Source of the DNA: an uncultured Clostridia bacterium
GTDB taxonomy: Bacteria > Bacillota > Clostridia > Christensenellales > CAG-917
DNA length: 64,000 bases
NCBI GenBank assembly: GCA_949286725.1
Contig: CASECZ010000006.1
Location: 106,757-170,756, forward strand
Direction of reading: 5' to 3'
Below, piece after piece: positions 16,068-24,929 of the stretch; the first letter of the stretch is position 1; each line of letters opens with the position of its first letter. A model generated the notes under the pieces. It did not search any database, was not told the DNA's origin, and was given only the letters and a program-made list of their open reading frames with translations. A program made the translations under genes and the position numbers.

Positions 16068-16556
16068 CTAAAACCTGATGTACGGTTGTACCTTGGTCTT
16101 GTTATTTCTCAATACTGTTTTATCCTTCGGGTTTTTGTCGCCCGTAACGATCGTGAAGCTGTCCGTGTCGTAGCTTTTGAGAGTTCCGTGGAACTTCTCC
16201 TTGTCCGCCGTGACTTCGATTTCGGTGCCCAGGGCACGACGAAAATCGTCGTCGGATACGACGGGTCTGTCCAGACCCGACGACGATACGTTGAGTATAT
16301 AGTCATCGTCGAACAGGTCGTCCAAGGCGTCCAGTGCGTCGGAAACCTCGTTGTGCACCTTTTCGCAGTCGTCGAGCGTGATTTCGTCCTCGGCTTTCCA
16401 CACAAAGACGGTCACGTTGAGTTTGCCGTATTCCTTTGTGTAACGGATTTCGACGATTTCATACTCCGCACCGGCGCGTGTAACCGCTGCCGAAACGGCT
16501 TTTTCGACGGCTTCGCGCGTCGAAAGCGGCAAGGATTTTGCGATGTCGTCAGTCAT
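16068..16556 (-). CDS. rimP: Ribosome maturation factor RimP
   Basis: RimP is needed for 30S subunit assembly. The 162-aa protein has the two expected domains: an N-terminal alpha/beta part with YEIVEIRYTKEYGKLNVTVFV and DDCEKVHNEVSDALD, the linker VSSSGLDRP, and a C-terminal SH3-like barrel. It is the first gene of the nusA-infB operon, behind its own promoter and a leader hairpin. A GGAG ribosome site lies 7 bp upstream of the ATG. Confidence 0.93.
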   Translation of the reverse strand: MTDDIAKSLPLSTREAVEKAVSAAVTRAGAEYEIVEIRYTKEYGKLNVTVFVWKAEDEITLDDCEKVHNEVSDALDALDDLFDDDYILNVSSSGLDRPVVSDDDFRRALGTEIEVTADKEKFHGTLKSYDTDSFTIVTGDKNPKDKTVLRNNKTKVQPYIRF

Positions 16557-16578
16557 ATTCCGCTCCTTCTAAAACAAA

Positions 16579-16654
16579 GAGTGAGCTGTCTGCTCACTCC
16601 GGTAAATCATCATTAAGCAGTAATGAATTTATCATATAATTTATAATAAAGCAA
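16579..16654 (-). promoter_or_regulatory. Promoter and leader hairpin of the rimP operon
   Basis: On the minus strand TTGCTT is followed by a 16-bp spacer and TATGAT, giving a leader of about 60-70 nt. The leader contains a perfect 8-bp hairpin: GAGTGAGC (16579-16586 on the + strand) pairs with GCTCACTC (16592-16599), ending about 20 nt before the start codon. The hairpin is close enough to the ribosome site to influence translation. Confidence 0.6.
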
Positions 16655-16698
16655 GCAAAAAAAGCCAATTTTCCGAAAAAATGCGGAAAAAACGAAAA

Positions 16699-16720
16699 AA
16701 CGCGCTTTTTCGAGCGCGTT
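16699..16720 (-). terminator. Intrinsic terminator after the PolC-like exonuclease gene
   Basis: On the minus strand AACGCGC pairs with GCGCGTT and is followed by a T-run. It lies about 30 bp after the stop codon, so transcription ends immediately after the exonuclease domain. Confidence 0.8.
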
Positions 16721-16750
16721 CAAAAAGCGGAATATCGGGTTTATGCCGCC

Positions 16751-18334
16751 TTACATGCGTTTTGCGATGATGCGCAGCACTTCCAACGTGGCGAATACGT
16801 CCGCCATTGCGCGGTGCGCGTTGTAGTGAGTGATGCCGAAACTCTTACTCAACGCTTCCAGACCGTGGTGTTTCACTTCGGTCAGATACTTGCGCGCAAG
16901 TATCAGCGTGTCTTCCATATCGTTGTCGAACACGTATCCTTCCGCGTCGGCGAATTTGGCAAGCAAAGGATAATCGTAACCCGAAATATTGTGTCCGACC
17001 AGCACCGCTCCCCTCGTGAACTTGTAGAAATCGGGCAATATCTCCACGAAAGTGGGTTTGTCACACACCATATCGTCCGTGATGTGCGTCGTGTCCACCA
17101 CTTCGTCGGGTATCGGGCACTTCGGGTTGAGCAATGAGGTGAATACCTCCGTGACCTTGCCGTCCACGACTTTGAGCGCGCCGAGTTCTATGGGCACTGT
17201 CGTGGAAATCTGCAATCCCGTCGCCTCGAAATCGAACACGACAAATGTTCTGCCTTTGAAATACTCGGGGATTTCTTCCTCTGCGTCGTCGAACAGCGTT
17301 TTGCGCGGCGGCTCGGTGTAAGGGACGGGTTTCAGCACCTTGTATTTCGCGGGTTCGGGCTTGGAGCGCTTCGTGATTATCGACGAATAGTCAATCGAGC
17401 ACCCGAAAACGGCATTGACCGCAAAACTCATCGTACCGGTGTAATCCGAAAGCGAAACCTTGCCCGCACAAACGATTTCCGTCTTTTCCGGCAGCTGTGC
17501 AAGGCGTTCGGCTTCTTCGGGTTTTGGAAAACACACGCAATCCATTCTTCCCGTCGAGTCGTCGAGATAAAATCTTACGAGTGGCAATTCCTCGGGACCG
17601 CTCTTCGGGTCGTCGGGGTCGAATTTCTTGTTGCGGTATTTGCGCTCCGACAGGTCGCAGATTTTTCCACAGAGAACAATGTTCTCTGCCGCCGATTTGA
17701 CGTCGGTTATGTAGTTTGGCAGTTGCGATATTCCCGCAACTTTTCCCCGAGCGTAAATCTTTTCGCCGAGGTCGATTTTGACAAGGCGCATACCTGCGTC
17801 GCGCGTAACCACGCTGTCGGCGAGAAAATCGTCGTCGGAGGCGTCCGCACTCATATTCTCATCCGCACGCAACGTTACGTCAATCTGTTTGTTGAAATTG
17901 ACGTCCAGATAGTTTGCGAGTTCGTTTTCCGTGTCGGCGGCTTCCAGCATTTTGCAGGTTGGCGGGTCGAAACGCAGACGGACGGAAACGGCGTTGTCGT
18001 CGACATCAATAGCTATGTTTTCCTCTCGCAATTTTCTGAATACCATCTGATTTTTGAGGTTGAAGAATTCCAGAACCTTGTTGCGGACGGTACTCTGGTC
18101 GGCATAGGTGCGTATGTATTGCGGCTCAACGGATATGCCGTTGAACATTTTTTCCAAGACCGTTTTTACGCGCGATTGTTTTTCTTCGTCGAATGCGCGT
18201 ATGTCGAAAGCGGAGATGATGAAGCGCACCTGCAAAAGGTTTTTTGCCTTGACGAAAGTTGCCGAATTGAATTTCAGCATATCGAATTCGCCGTTTGTGG
18301 CTGCGGTAAACTCTTCCCAGAATTTGTTTTGCAC
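16751..18334 (-). CDS. Truncated PolC-type protein: N-terminal, OB and DEDDh exonuclease domains only
   Basis: The protein has 527 aa. Residues 1 to about 190 resemble the N-terminal region of Gram-positive PolC. Residues about 195-325 form an OB-like domain (ARGKVAGI, IVLCGKICDL, GRMDCVCF). Residues 365-527 form a DnaQ-type exonuclease with all five DEDDh residues: D368 and E370 (FDFEATGL), D454 (GHNISGYD), H507 and D512 (HRAMAD). No PHP or polymerase domain follows; the stop is just after the exonuclease and a terminator lies 30 bp downstream. The start is GTG at 18334 with a strong GGAGG. The locus, next to rimP, is where full-length polC sits in many Bacillota. It probably acts as a 3'-5' exonuclease, perhaps in trans with a polymerase encoded elsewhere. 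Confidence 0.8.
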   Translation of the reverse strand: MQNKFWEEFTAATNGEFDMLKFNSATFVKAKNLLQVRFIISAFDIRAFDEEKQSRVKTVLEKMFNGISVEPQYIRTYADQSTVRNKVLEFFNLKNQMVFRKLREENIAIDVDDNAVSVRLRFDPPTCKMLEAADTENELANYLDVNFNKQIDVTLRADENMSADASDDDFLADSVVTRDAGMRLVKIDLGEKIYARGKVAGISQLPNYITDVKSAAENIVLCGKICDLSERKYRNKKFDPDDPKSGPEELPLVRFYLDDSTGRMDCVCFPKPEEAERLAQLPEKTEIVCAGKVSLSDYTGTMSFAVNAVFGCSIDYSSIITKRSKPEPAKYKVLKPVPYTEPPRKTLFDDAEEEIPEYFKGRTFVVFDFEATGLQISTTVPIELGALKVVDGKVTEVFTSLLNPKCPIPDEVVDTTHITDDMVCDKPTFVEILPDFYKFTRGAVLVGHNISGYDYPLLAKFADAEGYVFDNDMEDTLILARKYLTEVKHHGLEALSKSFGITHYNAHRAMADVFATLEVLRIIAKRM

Positions 18335-18449
18335 GCCTCCGACCTCCTTTTCTCTCCTGTTTATTCAAAAACGCCCCGGTTTTGCGCCTGTTTTGTCAGA
18401 AATCGGCTTGATTTTCCGAAGTGTTTTCATTTTATAGTCAAAAGTACTC

Positions 18450-19517
18450 TCAAAATCCTTTATTTTTAGAATACTCCTCGATATACTCGTCCAACAGCAT
18501 CATAAAGTGCGGCATAAGCAGGTCGCTTGACACCGTTTCGAATATTTTGCCGTCCTTGAGTATTACCGACTTCTCTTTTCCGCCGGCAACTCCCAGGTTG
18601 CTGTGTTCCCCTTCGCCGATGCCGTTGAGCGGACACCCCATAACCGAAATTTTGAGGGGTACGTTTATATGCGCCGTTGCACGTTCGACCGCGTTGGCGA
18701 GTTTTTCTACGTCGATTTCCGTGCGGGCGCAGGTGGGACAGGATACGACTTCCACGCAGTTTCGGCGCAGTCCCAGAGTGTGAAGCAAGGTTTTTCCTGC
18801 CAGCACTTCTTCGACGGGGGGTGCCGACAGGGATATTCTTATCGTGTCGCCTATCCCCTCTTGCAACAGCGTGCCGATTCCGAGGGCGGATTTTATAAGT
18901 CCGCTCCGCATTGTGCCCGCCTCTGTCACACCGAGGTGCAAAGGATAGTCGCACACCGACGCGAGTTTTCTGTTTGCTTCCGTCATAGTGAGTACGTCCG
19001 AGTCTTTTATGGCGATGACAATATCTTTAAGCCCGCAACTTTCGAATACGTTTGCGCACTCCAGCGCGCTTGCGACAAGTGCGTCCGCTTCTTTCATATT
19101 TTTGTAGTCGGGGTGTAAGGATCCGCCGTTTACGCCCACGCGTACGGGCACGCCTTCCGCGCTCATTCTGCGCGCAAGCTCCTTTATCTGGTTGAAATCG
19201 CGCATATTGCCCGGGTTCATACGGATTTTTTTCGCTCCGTTGTCCAAAGCGAGGTGCGCAAGTTTGTAATTGTAATGTATATCGGCAATCAGCGGGAGTT
19301 TGGTTCGCTTTGCGATTTCGCCAAAGGCGACGGCGGAGTTTTCGTCGGGTACGGCAAGGCGCACGAGGTCGCACCCCGCGTCCGTCAATTCCTTAATCTG
19401 CGCAATGCAACCCTCAACGTCCGTCGTTGCGGTGTTGAGCATAGATTGCACGATTATCGGCGCGTCTGCTCCGATTGCGATTTTGCCGACTTTGACTTGT
19501 CTGGATTTTCTTCTCAT
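18450..19517 (-). CDS. ispG: 4-hydroxy-3-methylbut-2-enyl diphosphate synthase (flavodoxin) IspG
   Basis: IspG carries out the seventh step of the MEP isoprenoid pathway with a 4Fe-4S cluster. Cluster ligands are visible in SCPTCARTEID and MGCPLNGIGEGE. The TIM-barrel start (VKVGKIAIGADAPIIVQSMLNT) and the NGGSL and HLGVTEAG blocks are typical. The start chosen is the ATG at 19517 (MRRKSRQVKVG); a longer frame would overlap rseP. The protein is 355 aa. It lies in a cluster with dxr, uppS and cdsA, which use or supply the same precursors. Confidence 0.95.
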   Translation of the reverse strand: MRRKSRQVKVGKIAIGADAPIIVQSMLNTATTDVEGCIAQIKELTDAGCDLVRLAVPDENSAVAFGEIAKRTKLPLIADIHYNYKLAHLALDNGAKKIRMNPGNMRDFNQIKELARRMSAEGVPVRVGVNGGSLHPDYKNMKEADALVASALECANVFESCGLKDIVIAIKDSDVLTMTEANRKLASVCDYPLHLGVTEAGTMRSGLIKSALGIGTLLQEGIGDTIRISLSAPPVEEVLAGKTLLHTLGLRRNCVEVVSCPTCARTEIDVEKLANAVERATAHINVPLKISVMGCPLNGIGEGEHSNLGVAGGKEKSVILKDGKIFETVSSDLLMPHFMMLLDEYIEEYSKNKGF

Positions 19518-19578
19518 ATCGTTATCCGATTGTCGGTTTTCTTTTGCGTATCGTTTTGTTGCGTTGCAGTCGTTTCCG

Positions 19579-20676
19579 TCAGGCGTTGACCAGATGGAAT
19601 ATATCGAGGAAAACGGCAAGCAACAGCAACAGTATAAGCCCCACGGCGTGAATTACGGCTTCGATTTTGCGCGGTACGGGTTTTCGGAATATCATTTCAA
19701 TCAGCGTAAACACCATACGCGACCCGTCCAGTGCGGGTATCGGCAACAGGTTCATAACCGCGAGGTTTGCCGATATGATTGCCACGACGTACAGAAAACT
19801 GCCGAAACCCGTCGCGCTGACTTCCGCAATCGTTTTTATTACGGTTATCGTACCGCCTGCCGTTTCAAGCCCGAGTTTGCCCGTCAGCAATGCGCCGAGC
19901 GAAGCAAGTACTTTGAATACGATAAAGAAAGCGAACCCGAATGACCTGCCCAGCGATCGCCAGAAACCGAGTTTTACGCTTTGCGGTCCGAACACAATAC
20001 CCAAACCCGTCTGTTCCGCGCTCTCTCCTTCGGAGAGGTATTCGTCGTCGGTTATGACATAACTGCCTTTCGTAACCGTAATTTTTACGCTTTCGCCGTC
20101 GCGCAGAACCTTGATTTCCGTGCCGTCTTTCACGTCTTTGAAAACGCCAGTCAGGTCGTCGGTGGTCATGATGTTGACCTGTTTGCCGTCGACGGCAAGA
20201 ACTACGTCGCCCTCTCGGAACACGTTGGGACTGCCGTTGACGTCGTACGCGGCGTTGACCACGGGAAGTATCTGCCCGTACGCCGTAAAGTATATCGTGA
20301 TTATGACGATTGCGCTCAGAAAGTTGAAAAGCGCCCCTGAAAACAGGACTATCAGCCTTTTCCAGGGTTTTTGTTTGTTGAACGCGCCCTCGTCTTCGAC
20401 GCCGTCTTCGTCCTCTCCGTGAAAAGCGCAGAATCCGCCTATGGGGAAAGGTCGTATCGTGAACAGTTCACCCGTTTTTTTGCTGCGGCGTTTGAAAATC
20501 GCGGGGCCGAAGCCCAACGCGAATTCGTCGATTTTGAAGCCGAGCGCTTTTCCTGCAAGGTAGTGCCCCAATTCGTGCACCACAATCATAATCATCAGCG
20601 CAATCAGCGCGACTATGACGTAGCCGATATAGGTGAACACCTCGCCTGCGGTAACGGATAATATCGAAGCCAGCAC
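19579..20676 (-). CDS. rseP: RseP/RasP site-2 intramembrane metalloprotease
   Basis: This is an intramembrane zinc protease that cleaves signal-peptide remnants and anti-sigma factors. HELGH lies at residues 34-38 in the first membrane helix. A PDZ domain fills about residues 115-215, and the third-helix motif NLLPIPALDG is near the C-terminus, where a last hydrophobic helix follows. The start is GTG at 20676, overlapping the dxr stop (TAGTG), with AGGAG correctly spaced; a longer ATG frame lies inside dxr and is rejected. The protein is 365 aa. Order dxr-rseP is standard in Bacillota. Confidence 0.93.
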   Translation of the reverse strand: MLASILSVTAGEVFTYIGYVIVALIALMIMIVVHELGHYLAGKALGFKIDEFALGFGPAIFKRRSKKTGELFTIRPFPIGGFCAFHGEDEDGVEDEGAFNKQKPWKRLIVLFSGALFNFLSAIVIITIYFTAYGQILPVVNAAYDVNGSPNVFREGDVVLAVDGKQVNIMTTDDLTGVFKDVKDGTEIKVLRDGESVKITVTKGSYVITDDEYLSEGESAEQTGLGIVFGPQSVKLGFWRSLGRSFGFAFFIVFKVLASLGALLTGKLGLETAGGTITVIKTIAEVSATGFGSFLYVVAIISANLAVMNLLPIPALDGSRMVFTLIEMIFRKPVPRKIEAVIHAVGLILLLLLAVFLDIFHLVNA

Positions 20677-21842
20677 TATTTTACTCCTACGGAATAAGTG
20701 TATTTGCGAGCCTCTGCGTCTATGCCGAAAACGTCTTCGAGTTCGACGTCGCCGACTTTGCGGAATTTGTGGAGCACCTTTTCGAGCGTGTTGGGGATGT
20801 CGTTGTAACGAATTGCGCCGTTGAGGAAACTTTCCACCAGCACTTCGTCCGCCGCCGACAGTGCGATGCACGCGCCCTCACCCGCTTTTGCCGCTTGCAA
20901 CGCGAGTTGCAGACAAGGATATCTTTCGAAGTCTGGCGCAGAGAAATTGAGCGTTTCGAGTTTCGCAAGGTCGAGTTCGGGCACGGCGTCCACGGCTTTG
21001 TGGGGAAAGAACAGCGCTGTTTCTATGGACAGAGCCATATTGGGCACGCTGAGCAACGCTTTCATACTGCCGTCCGTGAACTCAACCATACCGTGGATGA
21101 CGCTTTCGCGGTGCATAAGTACTTTCACGCGTTCGGCAGGCACGGAAAACAGGTGCATTGCCTCGATGACTTCGAGTCCTTTGTTGAACAGGGTCGCCGA
21201 GTCTATTGTCACCTTTCTGCCCATATTCCAAACGGGATGATTGAGCGCTTCCCGCGCGGTTGTCTTGTACAGTTTATCGACGGGAACGTCGCGCAGTGCC
21301 CCGCCGCTTGCGGTAATCACGATGTTTCGCACGGACTTTGCGTCCTCGCCCGCAAGACATTCCATAATCGCGGAATGTTCGGTGTCCAGCGGAATGATTT
21401 TGCCGCCGAACTTCTTTTCGAGATTTTTGAGGTGCCTGCCTGCACATACCAGCGTTTCCTTGTTGGCGATGGCGAGCGTTCCGCCGCGGCGCAGGGTTGC
21501 GACCGCTGCCCAAAGCCCCGCAATTCCGCCTACGGCGGAAACCACGATATCGGACGGAAATTCCGCAAGTTCTTCCAAGCTTCCCACGCATTTGGCGGCA
21601 AACTTTTCGTCGTCGAGGAAGTCGAACAGGCTGGTCTGTATTTCAACGCCGCCCGCAGGATAATAGTAGTGTTTGGGGGCGTACTTGTCTATTTGTTCCC
21701 GCAACAGTTTTTCGCTGGTGTAGGCGGACAATCCCGTCACTTTGAAACGCGATGGATACTTGTCGATTACGGCAAGCACTTGCCTGCCCACCGACCCCGT
21801 GCTTCCGAGAACCGTTACGGTCTGTATTTTCTTGTCGGTCAT
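20676..21842 (-). CDS. dxr: 1-deoxy-D-xylulose-5-phosphate reductoisomerase
   Basis: Dxr makes 2-C-methyl-D-erythritol 4-phosphate, the committed step of the MEP pathway. The NADPH-binding loop GSTGSVG is at residues 13-19. The catalytic segment ITASGGALRD, the HPVWNMGRKVTIDSATLFNKGLE-type block and MHRESVIHGMVEF (substrate and metal contacts) are all present. The 388-aa length is normal. It is placed between cdsA (18 bp upstream) and rseP (stop and start overlap). Confidence 0.96.
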   Translation of the reverse strand: MTDKKIQTVTVLGSTGSVGRQVLAVIDKYPSRFKVTGLSAYTSEKLLREQIDKYAPKHYYYPAGGVEIQTSLFDFLDDEKFAAKCVGSLEELAEFPSDIVVSAVGGIAGLWAAVATLRRGGTLAIANKETLVCAGRHLKNLEKKFGGKIIPLDTEHSAIMECLAGEDAKSVRNIVITASGGALRDVPVDKLYKTTAREALNHPVWNMGRKVTIDSATLFNKGLEVIEAMHLFSVPAERVKVLMHRESVIHGMVEFTDGSMKALLSVPNMALSIETALFFPHKAVDAVPELDLAKLETLNFSAPDFERYPCLQLALQAAKAGEGACIALSAADEVLVESFLNGAIRYNDIPNTLEKVLHKFRKVGDVELEDVFGIDAEARKYTYSVGVK

Positions 21843-21860
21843 ATATTGCTCCGATGACGC

Positions 21861-22736
21861 TTATGCGCCGTATATTATCGTGAAAGCCACAAGGAGCACG
21901 AAAACTCCCGTGATTATGCTGTCGAACCTGTCCATTACTCCGCCGTGTCCGGGGAATATCTTGCCGAAGTCCTTTATGCCCAGCGAGCGTTTGAGTCTGG
22001 AAGCCGCAAGGTCGCCGAGTTGTCCCGCAAGCGAGCCGATAAAACCGAGCGCAAGATAAATCAATGCGGATTTCCACGCGGCGTCCGTAAACGGCACGTA
22101 ACCGCAGTTAGACAGTACGTTGAAGTACTCGAAAAACAGGAAAAACAGTACGGATACCGCCATACCGCCGATTATGCCGCCGACAAAACCCGCAACCGTC
22201 TTTTTGGGGCTGATTGAGGGACAGAGCTTTTTGCCGCCTATCATACTTCCGAACCAGTAGGCGAAAGTATCAGCACCCACGGGAAGGAACACCGCGAACA
22301 GCACAGAATACAGCGCGACGTAGCGGAAAGTGAGTATCCAGGCAAGCGATATCATCGCAAGTGGATAAACGAGGACGAACACGGTGGCAAAAAGGTCTTT
22401 CGATGTATTGCGTTCCGGGTCGGCAAAGGTAAAAAGAATGAGTGCTATCAGCACACTGAACCCAAAGGAAATGCACAAGCCCAAAGGTCCTTTGCCGATG
22501 AAATGCTCCATCAGATAGAACACGGGGTATGCCGTGAGCATATACGCGATGAGCGGAACGCGGAAAACCTTATACCCCGCCTCTTGCAGACAGAAATACA
22601 TTTCGCGTGCCGCGATTGCAAGCAATACCCATATGAACAGGTCGATGAAGATGTGACAGTCGAGCAGATAGCTTGCGGCGAGCAACCCCACCAGCAAGGC
22701 TATGAGCAGTATAGCCGTAACCGTTCTTTTTACCAT
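21861..22736 (-). CDS. cdsA: Phosphatidate cytidylyltransferase
   Basis: CdsA makes CDP-diacylglycerol from CTP and phosphatidate in the membrane. The 291-aa protein has about eight hydrophobic segments. The C-terminal signature FPGHGGVMDRFDS contains the conserved acidic residues of the family. The upstream KKTVAGFVGGIIGG loop is also typical. The gene lies between uppS and dxr, as in Bacillus. Two small hairpins separate it from uppS. Confidence 0.94.
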   Translation of the reverse strand: MVKRTVTAILLIALLVGLLAASYLLDCHIFIDLFIWVLLAIAAREMYFCLQEAGYKVFRVPLIAYMLTAYPVFYLMEHFIGKGPLGLCISFGFSVLIALILFTFADPERNTSKDLFATVFVLVYPLAMISLAWILTFRYVALYSVLFAVFLPVGADTFAYWFGSMIGGKKLCPSISPKKTVAGFVGGIIGGMAVSVLFFLFFEYFNVLSNCGYVPFTDAAWKSALIYLALGFIGSLAGQLGDLAASRLKRSLGIKDFGKIFPGHGGVMDRFDSIITGVFVLLVAFTIIYGA

Positions 22737-22754
22737 TGTTCTACCCTATTTTAT

Positions 22755-22790
22755 CCCTTGGTCGCAAGGGTAAATACACACAGTGTATTT
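22755..22790. other. Two hairpins in the uppS-cdsA gap
   Basis: CCCTTG-GTCG-CAAGGG (22755-22770) and AAATACAC-ACA-GTGTATTT (22772-22790) stand back to back in the 52-bp gap. Neither has a clear U-run on the minus strand. They may stabilise mRNA ends or tune cdsA expression. Confidence 0.45.
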
Positions 22791-23442
22791 ATTTGCCGAA
22801 TTTTCTCGTTCTTGCGGCGAATTCCGAAAGTGCGGCGTCGACGTCGCTCTCGTAAAAATCCGGCCACAGTTTGTCTGTGAAAATCAACTCGGCGTACGCC
22901 GCTTCGTATAGCATAAAACCGGACAAACGCTTTTCGCCGCCGCTTCGCACGATAAGGTCGAGAGGCGGCAGATGTGCGCTTGACAGTCTGCTTTCGAAAC
23001 CTTCGCGGGACAAATCTCCCGCTTTACAGCAGGCTTTCGCGGCGTTGATTATGTCCTCTCTTCCGCCGTAGCCCAGCGCGATATTGAACCGCATACCCGT
23101 ATTTTCGGCGGTGCGTTCTTCCACTGTACGTACGCTTTTCGCCACGCGTTCGCCGAGCAAATCGACGTTGCCCATATATGTTACGCGCATATCTCCGCGA
23201 TAATTGTCGTTCCAGTCACAGACGACGGAAAGAATGGCGGCGGTTTCCGCTTCGGGGCGCGCCGTGTTTTCCGTGGAATACGCGTACACCGTGACGGCTT
23301 CGACGCCCAGTTCGGCGGCACGTTTGGCAACGCGCTCCATTGCTTCCTGCCCTGCTTTGTATCCCGCCGAACGCGGCAAACCGCGGGAGGTTGCCCACCT
23401 CCCGTTGCCGTCCATTATGAATCCGACGTGACGGGGTATCAT
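22789..23442 (-). CDS. uppS: Isoprenyl transferase (undecaprenyl diphosphate synthase)
   Basis: UppS is a cis-prenyltransferase that builds the C55 lipid carrier for cell-wall synthesis. The Mg-binding aspartate is D11 in FIMDGNGRW. RGLPRSAGYKAG, the IVRSGGEKRLSGF block and AELIFTDKLWPDF are all characteristic. At 217 aa it is slightly shorter than usual because the N-terminus starts almost directly at the first catalytic strand. The stop of frr and the ATG overlap by one base, implying coupled translation. Confidence 0.94.
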   Translation of the reverse strand: MIPRHVGFIMDGNGRWATSRGLPRSAGYKAGQEAMERVAKRAAELGVEAVTVYAYSTENTARPEAETAAILSVVCDWNDNYRGDMRVTYMGNVDLLGERVAKSVRTVEERTAENTGMRFNIALGYGGREDIINAAKACCKAGDLSREGFESRLSSAHLPPLDLIVRSGGEKRLSGFMLYEAAYAELIFTDKLWPDFYESDVDAALSEFAARTRKFGK

Positions 23443-24017
23443 CAGACGGATAGTATCTCCTGTTCCTTATCCTTGGTCAGTTTGTCGACGTCTTCGATTT
23501 GTTTCGCGAGCGCCTTGTCCACGTCGGAGGTGAAATCTTTGAGGTCGTCCTCGGTAATCGTGGAGTCTTTTTCCAGCTTTTTGAGCTGTTCGATTGCGTC
23601 GCGGCGAGCGTTGCGCAACACTACTTTGGTGCTCTCGGCGTTGTTTTTGAGGTCCTTGACCAGGGTCTTTCTGCGTTCCTCGGTGAGTTCGGGGAAAACA
23701 AGACGTATCACATTGCCGTCGTTGTTGGGCGTAATGCCGATATTGGCGGCAAGGATTGCTTTTTCGACGTTTTTGAGTGCGCTTTTGTCCCACACGGAGA
23801 TGACCAGAAGACGTGCTTCGGGCACGGTAAGGTTGGCCATATTGTTGATGGGAGTGGGCGTTCCGTAATAATCCACGAGAATTTTGTCGAGGATATGGGG
23901 ATTGGCGCGGCCTGCGCGAATGGATTGAAGTTCGTTGGAGAAATTGTGGAGAGTTTTCGCGTACTTCTCGTTCATTTCTTCGAATATTAAATCGACTTCG
24001 TCAATGCCGTATGACAT
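23442..24017 (-). CDS. frr: Ribosome recycling factor
   Basis: The ribosome recycling factor splits post-termination ribosomes together with EF-G. The 191-aa protein carries RAGRANPHILDKILVDYYGTPTP near the N-terminus and the RLVFPELTEERRKTLVKDL and RNARRDAIEQLKKLEKD helices, typical throughout the family. It has its own promoter (-10 at 24048-24053) and an AGGAGG ribosome site. It is the first gene of the frr-uppS-cdsA-dxr-rseP string. Confidence 0.97.
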   Translation of the reverse strand: MSYGIDEVDLIFEEMNEKYAKTLHNFSNELQSIRAGRANPHILDKILVDYYGTPTPINNMANLTVPEARLLVISVWDKSALKNVEKAILAANIGITPNNDGNVIRLVFPELTEERRKTLVKDLKNNAESTKVVLRNARRDAIEQLKKLEKDSTITEDDLKDFTSDVDKALAKQIEDVDKLTKDKEQEILSV

Positions 24018-24047
24018 AAAATGCCTCCTGTACGTTATGTTTTAATT

Positions 24048-24076
24048 ATTATATCAAAAACACGTCTCTAAATCAA
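24048..24076 (-). promoter_or_regulatory. Promoter of the frr operon
   Basis: On the minus strand TTGATT (24071-24076), a 17-bp spacer and the perfect -10 TATAAT (24048-24053) precede frr by about 30 bp. Confidence 0.75.
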
Positions 24077-24093
24077 GATAAACGTGAAAATAT

Positions 24094-24120
24094 AAGAACG
24101 CACCCGAAAGGTGCGTTCTT
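24094..24120 (-). terminator. Terminator-like hairpin between pyrH and frr
   Basis: AAGAACGCACC pairs with GGTGCGTTCTT around a CGAA-type loop, followed on the minus strand by a moderately T-rich stretch. It lies 26-52 bp after the pyrH stop and upstream of the frr promoter. Confidence 0.65.
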
Positions 24121-24145
24121 AAATTCGATTTTGGGATTGCGGCGA

Positions 24146-24862
24146 CTATTTGCCGATGTAGGTGCCGATCTTTTCCCCGGTTATGGCGCGCTTTATGCTG
24201 CCTTCTTCGTTGAGGCTGAACGCGATGATGGGAATCTCGTTGTCCATGCACATGGTGATTGCCGTGGTGTCCATGGCTTTGAGCCCCTTTGAGATGACCT
24301 GCATGTAGGTGAGTGTGTCGAACTTGACGGCGGCGGGGTTGGTCTTGGGGTCGCTGTCATAGACGCCGTCCACGTTCTTCGCGAGGAGCAATGCGTTTGC
24401 GCCGAGTTCCGCCGCACGCAACGCCGCGCCGGTGTCCGTCGAGAAATAGGGGTTGCCCGTGCCGCAGGCAAACACGACTATTCTGCCCTTTTCAAGGTGG
24501 CGCATAGCCTTGCGGAGAATATACGGTTCCGCAACTTTGGTGATGGTAAGCGCGGTCTGAACTCTGACGGGAACGCCTTTGCGTTCGAGGGCGTCCTGGA
24601 TTGCCAGCGCGTTGATGACCGTGGCGAGCATGCCCATATGGTCGGCGGTGCTTCTGTTCATTTCGCTGTCCGCCTGTCTGCCGCGCCAGAAGTTGCCGCC
24701 GCCGATGACGATACCGATTTCGGCACCGAGTTTGGCGACTTCGACGATTTGTTCGACAACGGCGTCGAGTTTGGTGTGACTGATGCCCGTCCCGTTTTCG
24801 CCGGCAAGAGCTTCGCCGGACAATTTGATGATTACTCTTTTGTATTTGAGTTTGTTAGCCAT
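24146..24862 (-). CDS. pyrH: UMP kinase PyrH
   Basis: PyrH phosphorylates UMP to UDP; it belongs to the amino-acid-kinase fold and acts as a hexamer. Visible blocks are IIKLSGEAL near the N-terminus, [49 protein letters not shown] and [10 protein letters not shown]. The 238-aa length is standard. It stands in the conserved order rpsB-tsf-pyrH-frr, separated from tsf by a terminator. Confidence 0.97.
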   Translation of the reverse strand: MANKLKYKRVIIKLSGEALAGENGTGISHTKLDAVVEQIVEVAKLGAEIGIVIGGGNFWRGRQADSEMNRSTADHMGMLATVINALAIQDALERKGVPVRVQTALTITKVAEPYILRKAMRHLEKGRIVVFACGTGNPYFSTDTGAALRAAELGANALLLAKNVDGVYDSDPKTNPAAVKFDTLTYMQVISKGLKAMDTTAITMCMDNEIPIIAFSLNEEGSIKRAITGEKIGTYIGK

Positions 24863-24897
24863 TGTTACCTCTTTTTATAACCCGCTTTTGCGTCAGG

Positions 24898-24925
24898 TAA
24901 AAAAAGGAACGCTTGCGCGTTCCTT
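24898..24925 (-). terminator. Intrinsic terminator between tsf and pyrH
   Basis: AAGGAACGC pairs with GCGTTCCTT around TTGC, followed by a long T-run on the minus strand. It probably limits transcription of pyrH relative to rpsB-tsf. Confidence 0.75.
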
Positions 24926-24929
24926 AAAA

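Noticed and set aside
14829..16616. 595-codon + strand frame opposite nusA and rimP
   Set aside because: It is a shadow of the strongly supported nusA, rimP and ylxR genes on the other strand.
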